A stretch of DNA of 64,000 nt from Apoderus coryli (lineage: Eukaryota; Arthropoda; Insecta; Coleoptera; Attelabidae), in the NCBI GenBank assembly GCA_911728435.2, contig OU452200.1, forward strand, positions 25,931,715 to 25,995,714, written 5' to 3'. Below, piece after piece: positions 10,926 to 22,938 of this stretch; the first letter of the stretch is position 1; every line of letters begins with the position of its first letter. The notes below the pieces were generated by a model. The model did no database searches. It saw only the letters and a list, made by a program, of their open reading frames with translations, and was not told the origin of the DNA. The translations under genes and the position numbers were made by a program.

Positions 10926-11094
10926 TAAATAATAAAAATGACAATGATATTTTAAAACATATAATAAAAAAAAAGTTTTAATTGTAAAGAAACCAAAACC
11001 CAAAGAGATATATACATAAATTATTTTTTTTTTTATTTAAAAAGTTTTAAAAAATGATTAATTAAAATTTTTTACCATTATTATATTATTTCAG

Positions 11095-11309
11095 GCCCCT
11101 GCATGAAGCTGTCGAAAATGGACATATTGAAATTGTGAGGTTATTATTGTCTTATGGTGCCGATGCGTTGTTAGCTACATATGCAGGAATTGCTCCCTTA
11201 ATGATGGCCAATGATGAACATATGAAAACATTCCTTAAGAACCATTTAGAAGATATAAAGGGAGAAAAATCTTCAACGTGGATATTTAGCAGTCCCGCAT
11301 CTTGTCTAG
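11095..11309 (+). CDS. BCOR-family gene, ankyrin and linker exon
   Basis: Acceptor TTTCAG ends at 11094. The first base completes the R codon begun in the previous exon, giving T-R-P-L-H-E-A-V-E-N-G-H. The exon continues I-V-R-L-L-L-S-Y-G-A-D, A-L-L-A-T-Y-A-G, then a final degenerate ankyrin (M-K-T-F-L-K-N-H-L) and a W-I-F-S-S-P-A-S-C linker, which corresponds to the segment joining ankyrins to PUFD in BCOR proteins. Donor G|GTAAAT at 11310 leaves one base of the next codon. Phases agree on both sides, so the splice assignment is well supported. The frame continues past 11309 to a stop at 11389-11391, so intron retention would truncate the protein before PUFD. Confidence 0.93.
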
Positions 11310-11599
11310 GTAAATACGACATTAGATATTTTAGTTACGATCCTGCATTCGGAGCATTACATATACAAAGAAGTTGTAAATCTAAACTATAACCTCCCGC
11401 ATCTAATTACTGGGTAAATCTTAAAACAAATTCATATCAATAAAATAAATATGTTTTTTAACTTCTACATCCCTAAAAAAATTATTCCTGGGCACCATGG
11501 ATTTCAAACTCAAAAGAGATTTTTGAAACCTGTTTTAAAGAAAAAAAATGCATCGACCTGGATTTGCATCCTAATTACAAAAAGACTTATCTTGAAAAC

Positions 11600-13058
11600 T
11601 AAAATTGATATCAACAAATTTCTTTCCATTCTGCATTACGTGGTCAAATCACCATAAATCAACACGGTTTTATGCCGAATAGGTCCACTCTCACTAATCT
11701 TTCTGGTTTCACAGAGAGGGCCACGCGTATTGTCGATGAGGGGGGACAGCTGGATGTTATTTATACCGACTTTGCCAAGGCTTTAGACAGGTTGGATCAT
11801 GGGGTGCTAATTCGGAAGCTGGACAGCTATGGGTTTGTCAATAACCTGAAATCGTTATTTATTTCATATCTTCGGAACAGACTACAGTATTTAGTTTATA
11901 ATGGCTACAATTCCAAAAAATATAAAGCATCATCTGGTGTGCCTCAGGGTTCAAACTTGGGTCCTCTGCTTTTCTTGATCTTCATTAACGAGTGTCTGCA
12001 AGTTAACAGGTTGTTTTTCGCTGACGATGTCAAGCTGTTCGCCACTGTCGTACGAGGACTGCATAGGTCTTCAGAGCGAGCTTGAGGCGGTGGAGAGTTG
12101 GTGTAACAATACCAAGCTATATCTAAATGCTAAGAAGTGTAAATGCATGTCTTATTCGAGAAGGAAAACTGCTTTTAATTTTCAGTATCGATTTGGACAG
12201 ACTGTTCTCGCGAGATATGTAACTTCTACCGATTTGGGTGTTAGGTTTGACTCGAGATTGTCTTTTGTTCCTGATATTAACTTAAAGGCGAATGAAGCGA
12301 TTAGGGCTTATGGTTGCATTGTTAGAAATTGCACAGGCTTTAAAAATATTAACGCATTGAAAAGATGATATTTCTCTTACGTTCGTTGGAAAGTAGAGTA
12401 TTGTTCAATCATCTGGTATCCTATTTATGAGGTCCATAAGTACGCCATTGAAAAAAATTAAAGGAATTTCCTTAAATATCTCATATATAAATCTGATGGC
12501 GTTTATCCAGAAAGAGGGGTGGATAGTTCGATGCTCTGAAATAAATTTAACGTCAGTAGCTTGGAGTTCCATAGAATCTTTGCTTCTTTGAAATTTTTTT
12601 GCATTCTTTTAAATGGTAAAATCGATTGCTCTGAGTTGCTGGCTGAGATTGATATAAATGTTCCGCGCCTGGGGAATACCGGATTGATGTTTTACTGCAA
12701 ACGTCGTGTTACTAATCTATACACGAAATCGCCAGTTTTTGTGATGTGCAATAAGTTTAATATGATCTGTAACGATTGCGACATATTTAATTGTTCGGTG
12801 CACGAGTTAATGGAGACTGCTCGTAGTTTGTTAATGTAATAGTAACATATGTAATGAAAGTAAATGTCTACATCTGAATTTAATTTGTTATTTTATTCAA
12901 TATTATTCCGTTTCTTGATTGTGATTGATTTTAGTTTATTTGATTTGGATGTACTTAACTTGCTGTAATTTGATTTATTATCTTTATTTATAATGTTGTA
13001 TTATATGTTGCTCTGTAAAGGGCTTTATTCTGTTGGGCAATAAACGCTTATTTATTTA
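11600..13058 (+). pseudogene. Jockey-like LINE, 5' truncated, in intron 3
   Basis: The reverse transcriptase is clear: N-Q-H-G-F-M-P-N-R-S-T, V-I-Y-T-D-F-A-K-A-L-D-R-L-D-H, S-S-G-V-P-Q-G-S-N-L-G-P-L-L-F and the catalytic F-F-A-D-D at about 12016. A frameshift near 12050 moves to W-C-N-N-T-K-L-Y-L-N-A-K-K-C and D-L-G-V-R-F-D-S-R-L-S-F. After further breaks the C-terminal part ends at a stop near 12837. The 3' end GGCAATAAACGCTTATTTATTTA closes at 13058. It is in sense orientation to the host gene; the start is approximate. Confidence 0.85.
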
Positions 13059-14020
13059 ACAATCTTCTCAATATACTGTTGTCAAAACAAACATTCATTG
13101 TTTTTATCTATTCCATGGCATTCTTTTCAAAATAAAAATTTATTTAAAAAAATATTTTGATATTTAATGATTTATTTTTAAGTAGATAAGTGTATTATTC
13201 CAAATTGATTTATTACAAATTTTTGTTTAAATTAAACATGAAATATTCCACAATTTTTTATTTGTATCTCTCTTTTCAAACAAAAAGATAAAATCCTAAA
13301 TATGGACAGACGACTTTCAAATTTTACTGTTTTATTCAACTTCTTTCTGAACCAGTTTCTTTAATAACATTTTGTAGTATCTGCTACCGAAAAGGCATTT
13401 TTCCAATGAAAAAGAAGGGAAAACAGCAACAAATTAAAGTGGGGCTAGGATTTTGTACAATTACTCATTTTGAATAACTTTTTTTAATCACATTTTGTCG
13501 AAACTTCAATCGAAAGGACACTTTACTAGTGTAAAAAATCAGTATTTTCAAAATTTCCATAGCAAACTGGATTTTTCAAAACTAAAATTATTTCTCAAAT
13601 TGGTTTCAAACCAAGCCGGGCTGGACCCTAAGAATCAACTTTAAACTCGAACATTTTTTGTGTTTTACAAGTGTTTCACCTATTCGGGGACACACTGTAG
13701 ATTAGAGTAGTTTTTAATGTTAATTTTTTCTTTATGTAACAAGCAATTCGTAAATAAAGCCTCCCGCCAAAAAACATATCTTTGTCATATCAAATATTGT
13801 TAGAGCATCGAGAAAATTTATAATATACAGGGGGTTCCATAAGAATAACATATGCAATTACGTCTATCTACTACAAGATCGACAAGCAATCCTTTCAAAA
13901 AAAATTTCCTTCAAATTTTATCGCAATAGATCTTTTCTAATTGTACTGGTCCAGGGTGCGGGAGGTAAAAATAGTGTTCCTGTATATTTTTATGAGTAAC
14001 GTTTATTTATTAAATTCCAG
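13059..14020. other. Rest of intron 3: no gene recognised
   Basis: AT-rich intron sequence. Only a possible small element between CAGG at 13828 and CCTG at 13982, flanked by TA, was seen; its inverted ends are too short to call. Confidence 0.45.
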
Positions 14021-14454
14021 ATGATATAGATGAAATCGGATACAACCTTTTCGACGACGTTCCTAAGACTGACTCTGAATCTGAAGAGGAAAACATAGAA
14101 ATTGAAATGTCCGAAGCCATGTTACCAAATCTTTACACGTTGCGTGGTGAATCGCCATCTGAACGTTGGGTGCTACTTCAAGATCTCTCTAATATACTGC
14201 GAATCAAATCACGAGACGCACTGCTGCGGCAAATATGTCCCCCAGCAACTTCCATTGGTTCCGCAGCATCTCATTATAAAACGGTGTTACGGGAGTTAAA
14301 AATGTCAGACTTTTTAGAGCAAGCGCATTGTTGTCAATTCCTAAATCAAGGTGAGAAAATCAACACACGCGCCTCGAAAATAGCTTTAGTTAAATATACG
14401 GACAAAGTTAAAGTACTTCTAGGAATCGAAGTTGTATCGATTAAAAATAGATGA
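14021..14454 (+). CDS. BCOR-family gene, last exon with PUFD domain
   Basis: Acceptor TTCCAG ends at 14020 and the stop TGA is 14452-14454. The exon starts D-D-I-D-E-I-G-Y-N-L-F, runs through a short acidic serine stretch, and then has a domain of about 115 residues: M-L-P-N-L-Y-T-L, S-E-R-W-V-L-L-Q-D-L-S-N-I-L, Y-K-T-V-L-R-E-L, and the end V-K-Y-T-D-K-V-K-V-L-L-G-I-E-V. This matches the layout of the PUFD domain of BCOR/BCORL1, which binds the RAWUL domain of PCGF1 (established for the family) and so anchors PRC1.1. The protein ends eight residues after that segment, as expected for a C-terminal PUFD. A poly(A) site could not be chosen with confidence. Confidence 0.93.
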
Positions 14455-15124
14455 CATAAGGACACTAGTTAAATTATATAGATTTAAAATAGTATATTTA
14501 GTAATTTATAGACATTGGCTGAATACTTATAATAGTTTATGTTTCACTTTATCTTTTTTTCTTAAATAGAGACATTAAAATGGTTTAATGTAAATACGAA
14601 TATTTGTAATATAAATAATTTGGTGGCATATCAGAGGCTCAATTAAACTGCAACTGATGCGACATGAGCCTAAGATATATTGTTGAATTTGTTTCGCTCT
14701 TGATATGAGTGTGCCAGAATACCATAGTCAAATATATGTATTTTTTAGTAATATTTTGTTATTTTAAGAAATGTTGATTGTTTAGTAATTTAGTGACGTA
14801 TAATATAGAAAATATCAATTTTGACTGTAAAATCAAAATTCGAACGTGGGTTTTTAGCTATATAGACCTATGGAGCTAAAACATAAAACGATATTTCAAA
14901 AAAATCAACTTTCCACGCATGAGATGTCTACTGCGACCTTCTGATTTAGGTTTGTAAATTTGTGGGACTATTATTTTTTTGGATTTTTATTTAGCAATTT
15001 TCGTATTAGGTACTATTATATAGGCCATTTCAGAACCAACGTTGATAGAGAGTAGTATATTTGACACGCAACTATAAACCAGTTTGACATAAAAATATTG
15101 TATCACGCTCACGCTAGTCTTAAC
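14455..15124. other. 3' flank of the BCOR-family gene
   Basis: Should contain the 3' UTR. ATTAAA variants occur near 14574 and 14642, but neither is decisive as a poly(A) signal. No repeat or coding segment was recognised. Confidence 0.45.
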
Positions 15125-15616
15125 CATGACAATAACTCTCTAGGTAGGATATTGACCGGTTCAAAATAAGTCGAGTTCGCGCAGTGACGTAGATACTGTA
15201 TAGTATATGAGGCTTGGATTCGATAACCAAACAATTTTTTTTTAAATTTTGGCATTAAAAATAAAAGAATAGATTTATTTATAGTAAGTGCGTTCCAACC
15301 GTCAGTAATATTACCGTCGGTAAGCGTGTAATGCGACTTCCCAAACGAAAGCAGTAACATTACTAGGCTTAAAATAATTCTACTGTCTAAATTATTATTG
15401 CCGTCACCACTGTTAGTTCGTTTACTCTTTTCAGTACTAATAATAATAAACATTTAAAAACATATGTAAAAATGTGCAAAATACACTTAAATTGTAAACT
15501 TACTATTGTACTTTTAAATGCCTTTTTACCATGGACGGGCACAGACGACGTCATACTCCCCAACCTACTTGCGCACAACCGAGGCGATATCCTACCCACG
15601 GAGTTATTGTACCATG
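15125..15616. mobile_element. Family M non-autonomous inverted-repeat element, copy 1
   Basis: Ends are CATG(GT)ACAATAACTC plus GGTAGGATAT on the left and the complement of CATGGTACAATAACTCCG plus GGTAGGATATCG on the right (15583-15616). Most of its interior aligns with 20774-21077 and 22575-22658, so it is a repeated element. No target duplication is evident and no coding region is seen. Confidence 0.7.
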
Positions 15617-16451
15617 ATTCTTCACATTTTAGATGTTACGTACGTTGAGTTTAGTGGCACCATTTAGCAGAACAAAAACAGCTATTACCACTTCACTTTT
15701 ATTTCTTGATATTACTACTACTATTAATTAAACATTTAACCCTTAAACTTCATCGCGGATGTCCCCTTAGATACTCACCCAATATATTTTTTGATTCCAC
15801 AGCCAACATCGAATTGTTACGGATTTCGGATGCGTAGTTCAAAAATACTACCTCAAAGGTTTTACCGATTTGTTTAAATATTGTTTAATACAAGGAGTTA
15901 ATCTTCTACAAGCTGGGCTGATGTGACATGACCACCTACCGCGCACCTGACTTGCATTTTCTATAAAAGGAATGTCAATCTGTCAAATTTATATTGACAA
16001 TGAAACTTTTTGAGGTTAATTTCTCATTTAACTGTCAATCAAATTTGTAAAAGCAACGTACATGACAGACACGTGAGTGCAAGTTGCTGATATTTCGCGT
16101 ATAAGGATAACGCCTATAATTATTAATTATTTATTGCATCAATCAGACTTTTGTGTCACTGTCAAATTATCGCACATTCACATACAAAGACTCAATTAAA
16201 ACTATATACCTATACCTTTTCAGCGTCCCCTACAATATGAACAACAACTATTTTCAAGCCGCAGCACGCTCTTTTATTAGGTAAAGTTTAACTTTTACTT
16301 AGAAACTAAAGTTTACCGTAGGGAATGGTTAAGAAATTATCTAAACCAACAAAATAGTTAATTTAAAATCTCGTTTCAATAATTTTATATTAATTGACAA
16401 TTTCCTGTTTTATTTATCAGAAAAGAATAATAGAGAAGATTTGAATAGCAA

Positions 16452-16921
16452 TAGGGAATTAAGGCAACGCCATTGACGTATACGTAAACGTATCTTTTGA
16501 CATTACGCATGCGCCCTTTAAATTTTTGATACGTTTAACGATAAGAAGGCCGTAAACATACGGTTGTCTACGCGTATCGTATACTTAAACCGATTGTTGT
16601 TGGAATTACATGAACTTGTACGAATATCTAGAATAGAGTAATAGAAACTGTCATTCAAAATTAAAGTAAAGTAGTTTATTGTGTAACAATTATAAACATT
16701 TATCTGTGATTGTTTATAGGTATTCATAATCAAATTATGGTTAATGATTAAATAAAGCTTTTTCTCAAGTCAAGTGTTATCTCTACCCTCCGCATATACG
16801 ATACGTATTGGATGGCACCTTAACTCTATTTTGAATGAGTACTTCTAGTGTAAACATAACCAAAATCTCACGTTTAAGCATGGAGATACGTATACGTCCT
16901 TGGTACTGCCTTAACTCCCTA
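16452..16921. mobile_element. 470-bp TIR element rich in GTATACG motifs
   Basis: TAGGGAATTAAGGCA at 16452 is mirrored by TGCCTTAACTCCCTA ending 16921. Both ends are followed by GACGTATACGT-type sequence, so the inverted repeat covers about 40 bp. The flanks ATAGCAA and ATAGTGA may be a decayed 7-8-bp duplication, consistent with hAT. No coding region. Confidence 0.65.
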
Positions 16922-18990
16922 ATAGTGATACTGATTTATATCTATCACCAAACCATTTCTTCATCGGTGATCCTCAGTTCAGTACAGTATTGGATTGAAC
17001 TAAAGGTCTGGTGTGAAAACCACAAAAACATACGTGGGTTATGTACTTTGCACTCTTTTTTGACACCGTTTATAAAAAAATTATTGATAATGATTATGTA
17101 AGCTACAACTTTACATTTAATGTCACAAAAGAAACACATTATTATTATTTTTCATAAATTAGTAGTACACTGCTAATAAATTTTATTCAGCTGGATTAGA
17201 GGAAAAAATCCTCACACCACACCAGAAGGAATTTTTTGGTACAAAACAAATGCATTTCTTCGACTAATCGTCATGCCCACGCGGCGTTATCGATGATCGA
17301 CAACTCATCAGTTATGCTTGGTTAGTTATTTTTTATACAATGTACAATAATTTAGGTGTGTATGTTTTTACCAAATATATGGCTTTGGCAGCAAATTAGG
17401 ATATTTTTGCAAAATTTGGCAATATTATCGCATTCATAATATTCATAAAAAAATATGTTATTCATTCATTTGGGGAATTTGTAAATTCTATCAAAAGTGT
17501 TGAAATATGAACTATTGATAATTCAGCCTATTATATGTAGATATAACAAATTGTAATTATTATTTGTTTGTTTAATACAAGTGATATTTTGTGTTAAGCA
17601 CAGAATTTTGTGATTTATTTTATTTGAGGCAATTTTAAATTGGTGCGGAATTAGAAAATATGTTATATTATTTTAAAGGATATTAATTTTGTTTTAGTTC
17701 TATGTAGTTAGTTACCAATATTAAACATGATTTCTATGTATTTACATAAAAAGACATTTTTTATAAAGATAAATTTATATGTGCAATTTTTTCATATACG
17801 CTTTGCTTCCATTTTTTGTTTAGAACACTTTATGATATGTTAACTTATGTTACATTATTTAGTTATATAGTTTTCCTTCAATATCAAAATATAACTTTGT
17901 AAAATATTTCATAAATTCTCAGGGATTATTAAAACCATGTTTTTATTATTTCTTAAATAAACATGAAAAATAGAAAAATATATTAACATAAACTTTCTAT
18001 TGACATTTAATATTGTAAATTGAATAAAAGTGTACATATTACGGACCATGTATTTTTGCTTGTCTTTTTCGTATAGGTGAATTTTTTTTTATTTATGAAT
18101 AAAGTAATGTATTTTTATTTGAACATTTAAAATATATTTATTTATTTAATGTCTCATATTATTCGATTATTTGTGACATTTGTATTTTTTGTGGCACAAC
18201 CGCAATGGTATAATTGTTGGACGGTTTGAAAAAGTAATAAAATTAAATTGTTCAGAAAATAATGTATTTCCAATTTACAAAATTCTTCATCATTTCAACG
18301 ATTTTATATTATTTACAACAAATCCCTTGAGGGATTTCCCAGTTGTTTTGTGGTAGTCTTATCTATGACAAAAGTCATTGAGGGTTATATAAAAAAAAAC
18401 TGAAAATATGGGTTGAAAACCTAATCAAATAAATAGAATTACATTTGAGACACCCTGTATATAAATAAATAAAGACCATTCGAACAAATCAAGATAACCC
18501 AAAACTTTTACTATTAATTAGGTTTTTTTGTGCCCAAAAATCTTAAAAAATAAATTAAAACGTTTCTGAACTTGAAAAGCTCTCTGTATATAGTGAAAAA
18601 CTTAAAAATACCAAAGATATCAATTTTTTACTTCCTACATCGATAAATTTATTAAAATGTTTGGAGTGACCCCGTAGATAACCTCTAGGAACTATATAGT
18701 TTCACCCTAATGTATTCTTGATTGAAAATAGAAAAAAAATAAAAAATAATAAAAATAAATAACAACGTAACCTATCGCTGATAAGGTAAATTTTTATATT
18801 TGGGTTCTCTTCAAAAGCGGCTATGAGTCAAAATGATCACAAAAATTTAATATTTCTTAGTACCTATAATAAATAATTCAAAAATGAACTGAGATCACCC
18901 TGTATAGAAATACAACCAATTTTTTAATAGCTGTTTTTCTTTTTTTAAACTGCCATGAGTTAAAATCATTTTTGTTTTCACAGCGGGTAG
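16922..18990. other. AT-rich intergenic stretch, no gene seen
   Basis: Very AT-rich. From about 18400 on it holds decayed ACCCTGTATA-type ends (18452, 18897) of mariner-like elements and a phrase CCCCGTAGATAACCT at 18669 that recurs at 19649, so it is old repeat debris. Confidence 0.4.
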
Positions 18991-19019
18991 AGATAGAGAA
19001 ACTAAAAAAATGCAAAAGT

Positions 19020-19606
19020 TTTCTATTTATATTTTTTTTCTTATTTATTATTCTTGAACCTTGATCTTCAATTTCTTTCTTTTTTTTTTCCTTTTCTTGG
19101 GATGAGGTTCACAAATTTAAAAAAAATAATTTTTTTTTTGAAACTATTTTTTTAATCGTTTCATGTCATTTTTTTTTTTCTCGTTTCGACTAGACTCGGC
19201 TAGTCTTTTTCAAGATATTCTTTTTTTTTTCCAATTCACAATCATTTCTTTTTCCTTTTTTTTTTTATTATTACATTTTTGTTTTTAACTACGTATGCAC
19301 GACCTTGTTCTACAATCTGACAATAAATTTTTAGTAGGATCTGAACAAAATTTTAAATGGCAAAACTGAAAGTTAGTTAAAAACAAAAATGTAATAATAA
19401 AAAAAAAAGGAAAAAGAAATGATTGTGAATTGGAAAAAAAAAAGAATTTCTTGAAAAAGACTAGCTGAGTCTAGTCGAAACGTTGGAGAAAAAAAAAATG
19501 ACATGAAACGATTAAAAAAATAGTTTAAAAAAAAATTATTTTTTTTAAATTTGTGAACCTCATCCCAAGAAAAGGAAAACAAAAAAGAAAGAAATTTCTA
19601 TTTATA
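19020..19606. mobile_element. Penelope-like inverted-repeat element with hammerhead-like motifs
   Basis: Arms 19071-19290 and 19374-19595 are inverted copies around a loop of about 83 bases. Each arm carries the block GACTAG...CTAGTC-GAAACG (right arm 19458-19482, left arm its complement near 19186-19212), i.e. hammerhead stem II plus GAAAC; the CTGATGA core has decayed to CTTGAAA. The direct repeat TTTCTATTTATA at 19020-19031 and 19595-19606 looks like a 12-bp target duplication. Inverted terminal copies with hammerheads are described for Penelope-like elements. No reverse transcriptase is present. Confidence 0.5.
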
Positions 19607-20773
19607 AGTTTCTGCCGTGCCTCAGTAAATAGAAACATTTTTAAGTTACCCCGTAGATAACCTTTAGAAGCTTATAGGTTCACTTCAAAGAAAATTTGAA
19701 TTGAAATTTTAAAAAATCAAAAAATTACTCAAAATATTGCTTTATTTCCTTAAAAAATAAAGAAAAACATTTTTGACTCACCCCGTATATAAATTTAAAG
19801 TGCTTATGTTAAAAAATTCTAAACATTTTAAAGTTACTCAATTGCAATGTGAAAAAAATTTTAAATGTGCACAATCAATAACACATTCAAAAATGAACTA
19901 TGATCACCCTGTGTATAACTACAGCACCTAAAAAAACACCCCTGTATATACTGAAACTCATCAAAAAAATCAAATTTTTACTTTAGACAAAATTATTAAG
20001 AGCATCGAAAAGTGGCGTATTAAATATTTACAGGCTTGATTCTGTTTTAGAAACACACTTATTTTGATTATTTTCCGAGAACCAAAAAATGAGAGGTTGC
20101 ATTTATATGTTCTATTTTGCCCATTTTTGCATACAAAAGTCAAAAACACAAATAATCAAAAATACAAAAAAATAAACCACAAAACTGATAAAAAAACTCT
20201 CAAAACCCCCGTCACTGTTGACTGAGAACGCTGATAACCAGCGAAAAATAAGCAAAAGCACAGGACGTGACGCTACGTCAGACCTTGTTAACAAACACAA
20301 AACTACAGTATATAAACATTTATTTATACACAAAACTGCCAAAACGTATTTAAAAAAGTTTAAAAACCTACGACACTGTTCACTAAGAACTAACGAAAAA
20401 TTTGGAAAAGCACACGCCACTGAGTTAAACTGAAGATATGGCAATTACCAGTGAGCATCTCACACGCGCACACTATAGCCCCTCCAGAGCGATAACATTC
20501 TCTTTAGTTTACATGTTCTCTGGTTTGAATGTTCTCTGATTATACCAGAGTTGAGTCGAATTCACGCCATTCACCGATTATAATCGGTTATGAACGGTTT
20601 AACTTTTTGCATTCACGCGCCCCTGGTTTCACATAAGCAGCAGAGCAGAGCAATAAACAGCCAGCCATAGTTCGTTCGCGAACTAGTTTGTTGAACTAGT
20701 TCACGATTGCCAGATAGTTCGTACGAACTAGTTCATTAGAACAGTAACTGGTTTGGGCATCTCTACTAATAAC
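19607..20773. other. Repeat debris and GAACTAGTTC cluster
   Basis: Holds further decayed CCCCGTATATA and ACCCTGTGTATA ends, a GC-richer block near 20200-20560, and at 20671-20739 repeated GAACTAGTT(C) palindromes (GCGAACTAG, GAACTAGTTC, GTACGAACTAGTTC). No coding segment was supported; the frames here are shadows. Confidence 0.45.
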
Positions 20774-22658
20774 CATGGTACAATAACTCTCAAGGTAAGA
20801 TATCGATCGGTTCAAAATAGGTCGAGTTAGCGCAGTCACGTCATCGGTGTCCAGCGAATACTTGCATGCTATGCACTGTATGGTATATATGAGGCTTGCA
20901 TTCGATAACCAAACAATTTTTGTTAACTTGTGGTACTAAAATGAATAGAATAGACTTATTTGATGCTTTAATAATAATATTTGTATTTATAATAAGTGCA
21001 TTCCAACCGTCAGTAATATTACGGTCGGTAACCGTGTTATGCGACTGCCCAAACGAACGCAGCAAAATTACTAGGCGCTAAAGTAAAACTGGTTGGAACA
21101 TTTTGCAAACTGATAGTACTCAGAACGAGAAATGTAAAATAACTTATAACCATAACTGTTCAAGATCTTGAATGCGGGTATCGATTGTTCTCGACTGTTG
21201 ATGTGATTGATGAATGTGCTTCAATTCAATGCTCGATCTGTTAATCTGTTTTCCGTCCCGTAGACCCTGTCAGTTATGTAATTTATATGATATTGATAAG
21301 TAAGTCAACTTCTTCAATGAAGAGTTTTGTTATTTAAACGCACTCTGGATGACTTTTAAATATATATTATCACGATTGATCAGTTTCGATTTATGTTTTA
21401 AATTTATACATAGGTAATTGTTATTGTTATATTGTATTTTTCCTCTCTCTTTATTGTGTACAATTTGGCGCAAGGTTTTGGATTTGGTTGATTTAGATCT
21501 TTTTTCTTTTTCTTGTATTCTTGTGTATAATACGCTATTCTGATGTATTCAAACACGCATATGTTATGATTAGATATTAGATTATTGTGTCTAACGTCAT
21601 AAGTATATTATAACGCATTCACAGTAACAGATTATATACCTAACTACCCTTTTACATAAATATATAATAATATATTACCTAAAAAGGGCCTCTGGAAAGA
21701 AATGTACCTAGCGAAGTTCTCTTTTTATCACATCATTCTTACGTTTAAACCGGTTAGTGCTAATCACTATTAAGATCTTAGACAAGGACTTGTCTAAGAT
21801 TAATATATAATAGAGTTTGCATCCTGTGTATCGGTATCGCACCTTTTTTTTTCGGGTTGTACAGGTAAGGTGTTTTGAAAGTTTATGCAAAGAAATAAAA
21901 ATATAATTAGTACTGTTAATCTGTCATTATATTGGTGTTTTATTGAAACCATATCTAACATAATATATATTAAGTACCATAAAACATACAAGGGGTATGT
22001 TTTGCGATTAAGTACAAGCATTGTTTTTGAGCATTTGTTGAATTGTATTGTAATTGGGTGAAAACCTGTTAGGCAAGTAATTAAATAAATCAAAAATAAA
22101 TAACGTATTACTTAACTGTACTTATGAACGGTTTAGATATTTTTCTCTTTCTGTTTCTACTATTTCTAGCGTCATTTTTTAGCTACTATTATTCGAGTTG
22201 CAACCAAATACAGCGCACTTCATTCTAATTACCATAAAATAAAAACACTAACACAGAATAAATACGAAACACTACCATCGAATATTAACTATAGATAAGA
22301 CGGTTCAGTAGACGCTGAAAACGGCATCGACTCGTCGCATTCCCAGCCACATTTCTGGCCCGCTACTATATATACTATATCTATATATATATACTATAAC
22401 TATAAGCGCGGCAAATGCTTTGTAGACATGAACATCAAACGTACCGACAGGAGGTGAAGTAACTGTATATTATTTTAAACTGTGACACTACTATAAATTC
22501 TAAAAAAGAAATCATAAAAATTATCAAAAATACGGGCAAAATACAAGGAAATAGTACGTGCTAATGTACTTTTACATGACGCAGGGGCACGGAAGACGTC
22601 ACACTCCCCCACCTACTTGCGCACAACCGAGGAGATATCCTCCTTGCGACTTACCATG
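20774..22658. mobile_element. Family M element, longer copy 2
   Basis: Left end CATGGTACAATAACTCTCAA at 20774, right end complement of CATGGTAAGTCGCAAGGAGG ending 22658. The first 300 bp align with copy 1 (15125-15370) and the last 85 bp with 15530-15616. The middle 1.4 kb is unique to this copy and contains a 7-bp-duplication element at 22276-22484. No transposase was recognised inside. Confidence 0.65.
22276..22484 (+). mobile_element. Family T (7-bp TSD) element, copy A
   Basis: 209 bp from CATCGAATATTAACTATAG to TTTTAAACTGTG, flanked by perfect ACACTAC at 22269-22275 and 22485-22491. The interior has GGCATCGACTCGTCGCA and a TATA-rich dyad region (ACTATATATACTATAT). Same family as 36746, 56276 and 62543. 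Confidence 0.85.
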
Positions 22659-22938
22659 ACCACAGCATTAATAAGTACAGCATTCCCACTCCACGTTGGC
22701 ACTTTGAAATAAACTGTGACGTATACCGTCGCCATTTTGGGTTACAAGTCAGGTCCTGACTAAGAATAATTATAGTTTTCGGTTTCTAGCCACAGTACTG
22801 TATTTTCATTTTTGTAAAAGTATTTAAGTACATAATAATATAGCTGTCAATTTCAGAAATATTTGTGGTGTGTCATAGTGATTGAAAACAGCCTTGAGTG
22901 GTGGTATTAGTTAAATGTTGACATGATTGGGTGATTTT

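Noticed and set aside
13828..13982. Possible MITE between CAGGGGGTTCC and GTTCCTG with TA flanks
   Set aside because: The ends match over only a few bases; not enough to call an element.
18400..20100. Tandem satellite made of CCCTGTATA/CCCCGTATATA phrases
   Set aside because: The phrases are short transposon-end motifs at irregular spacing, not a tandem array.
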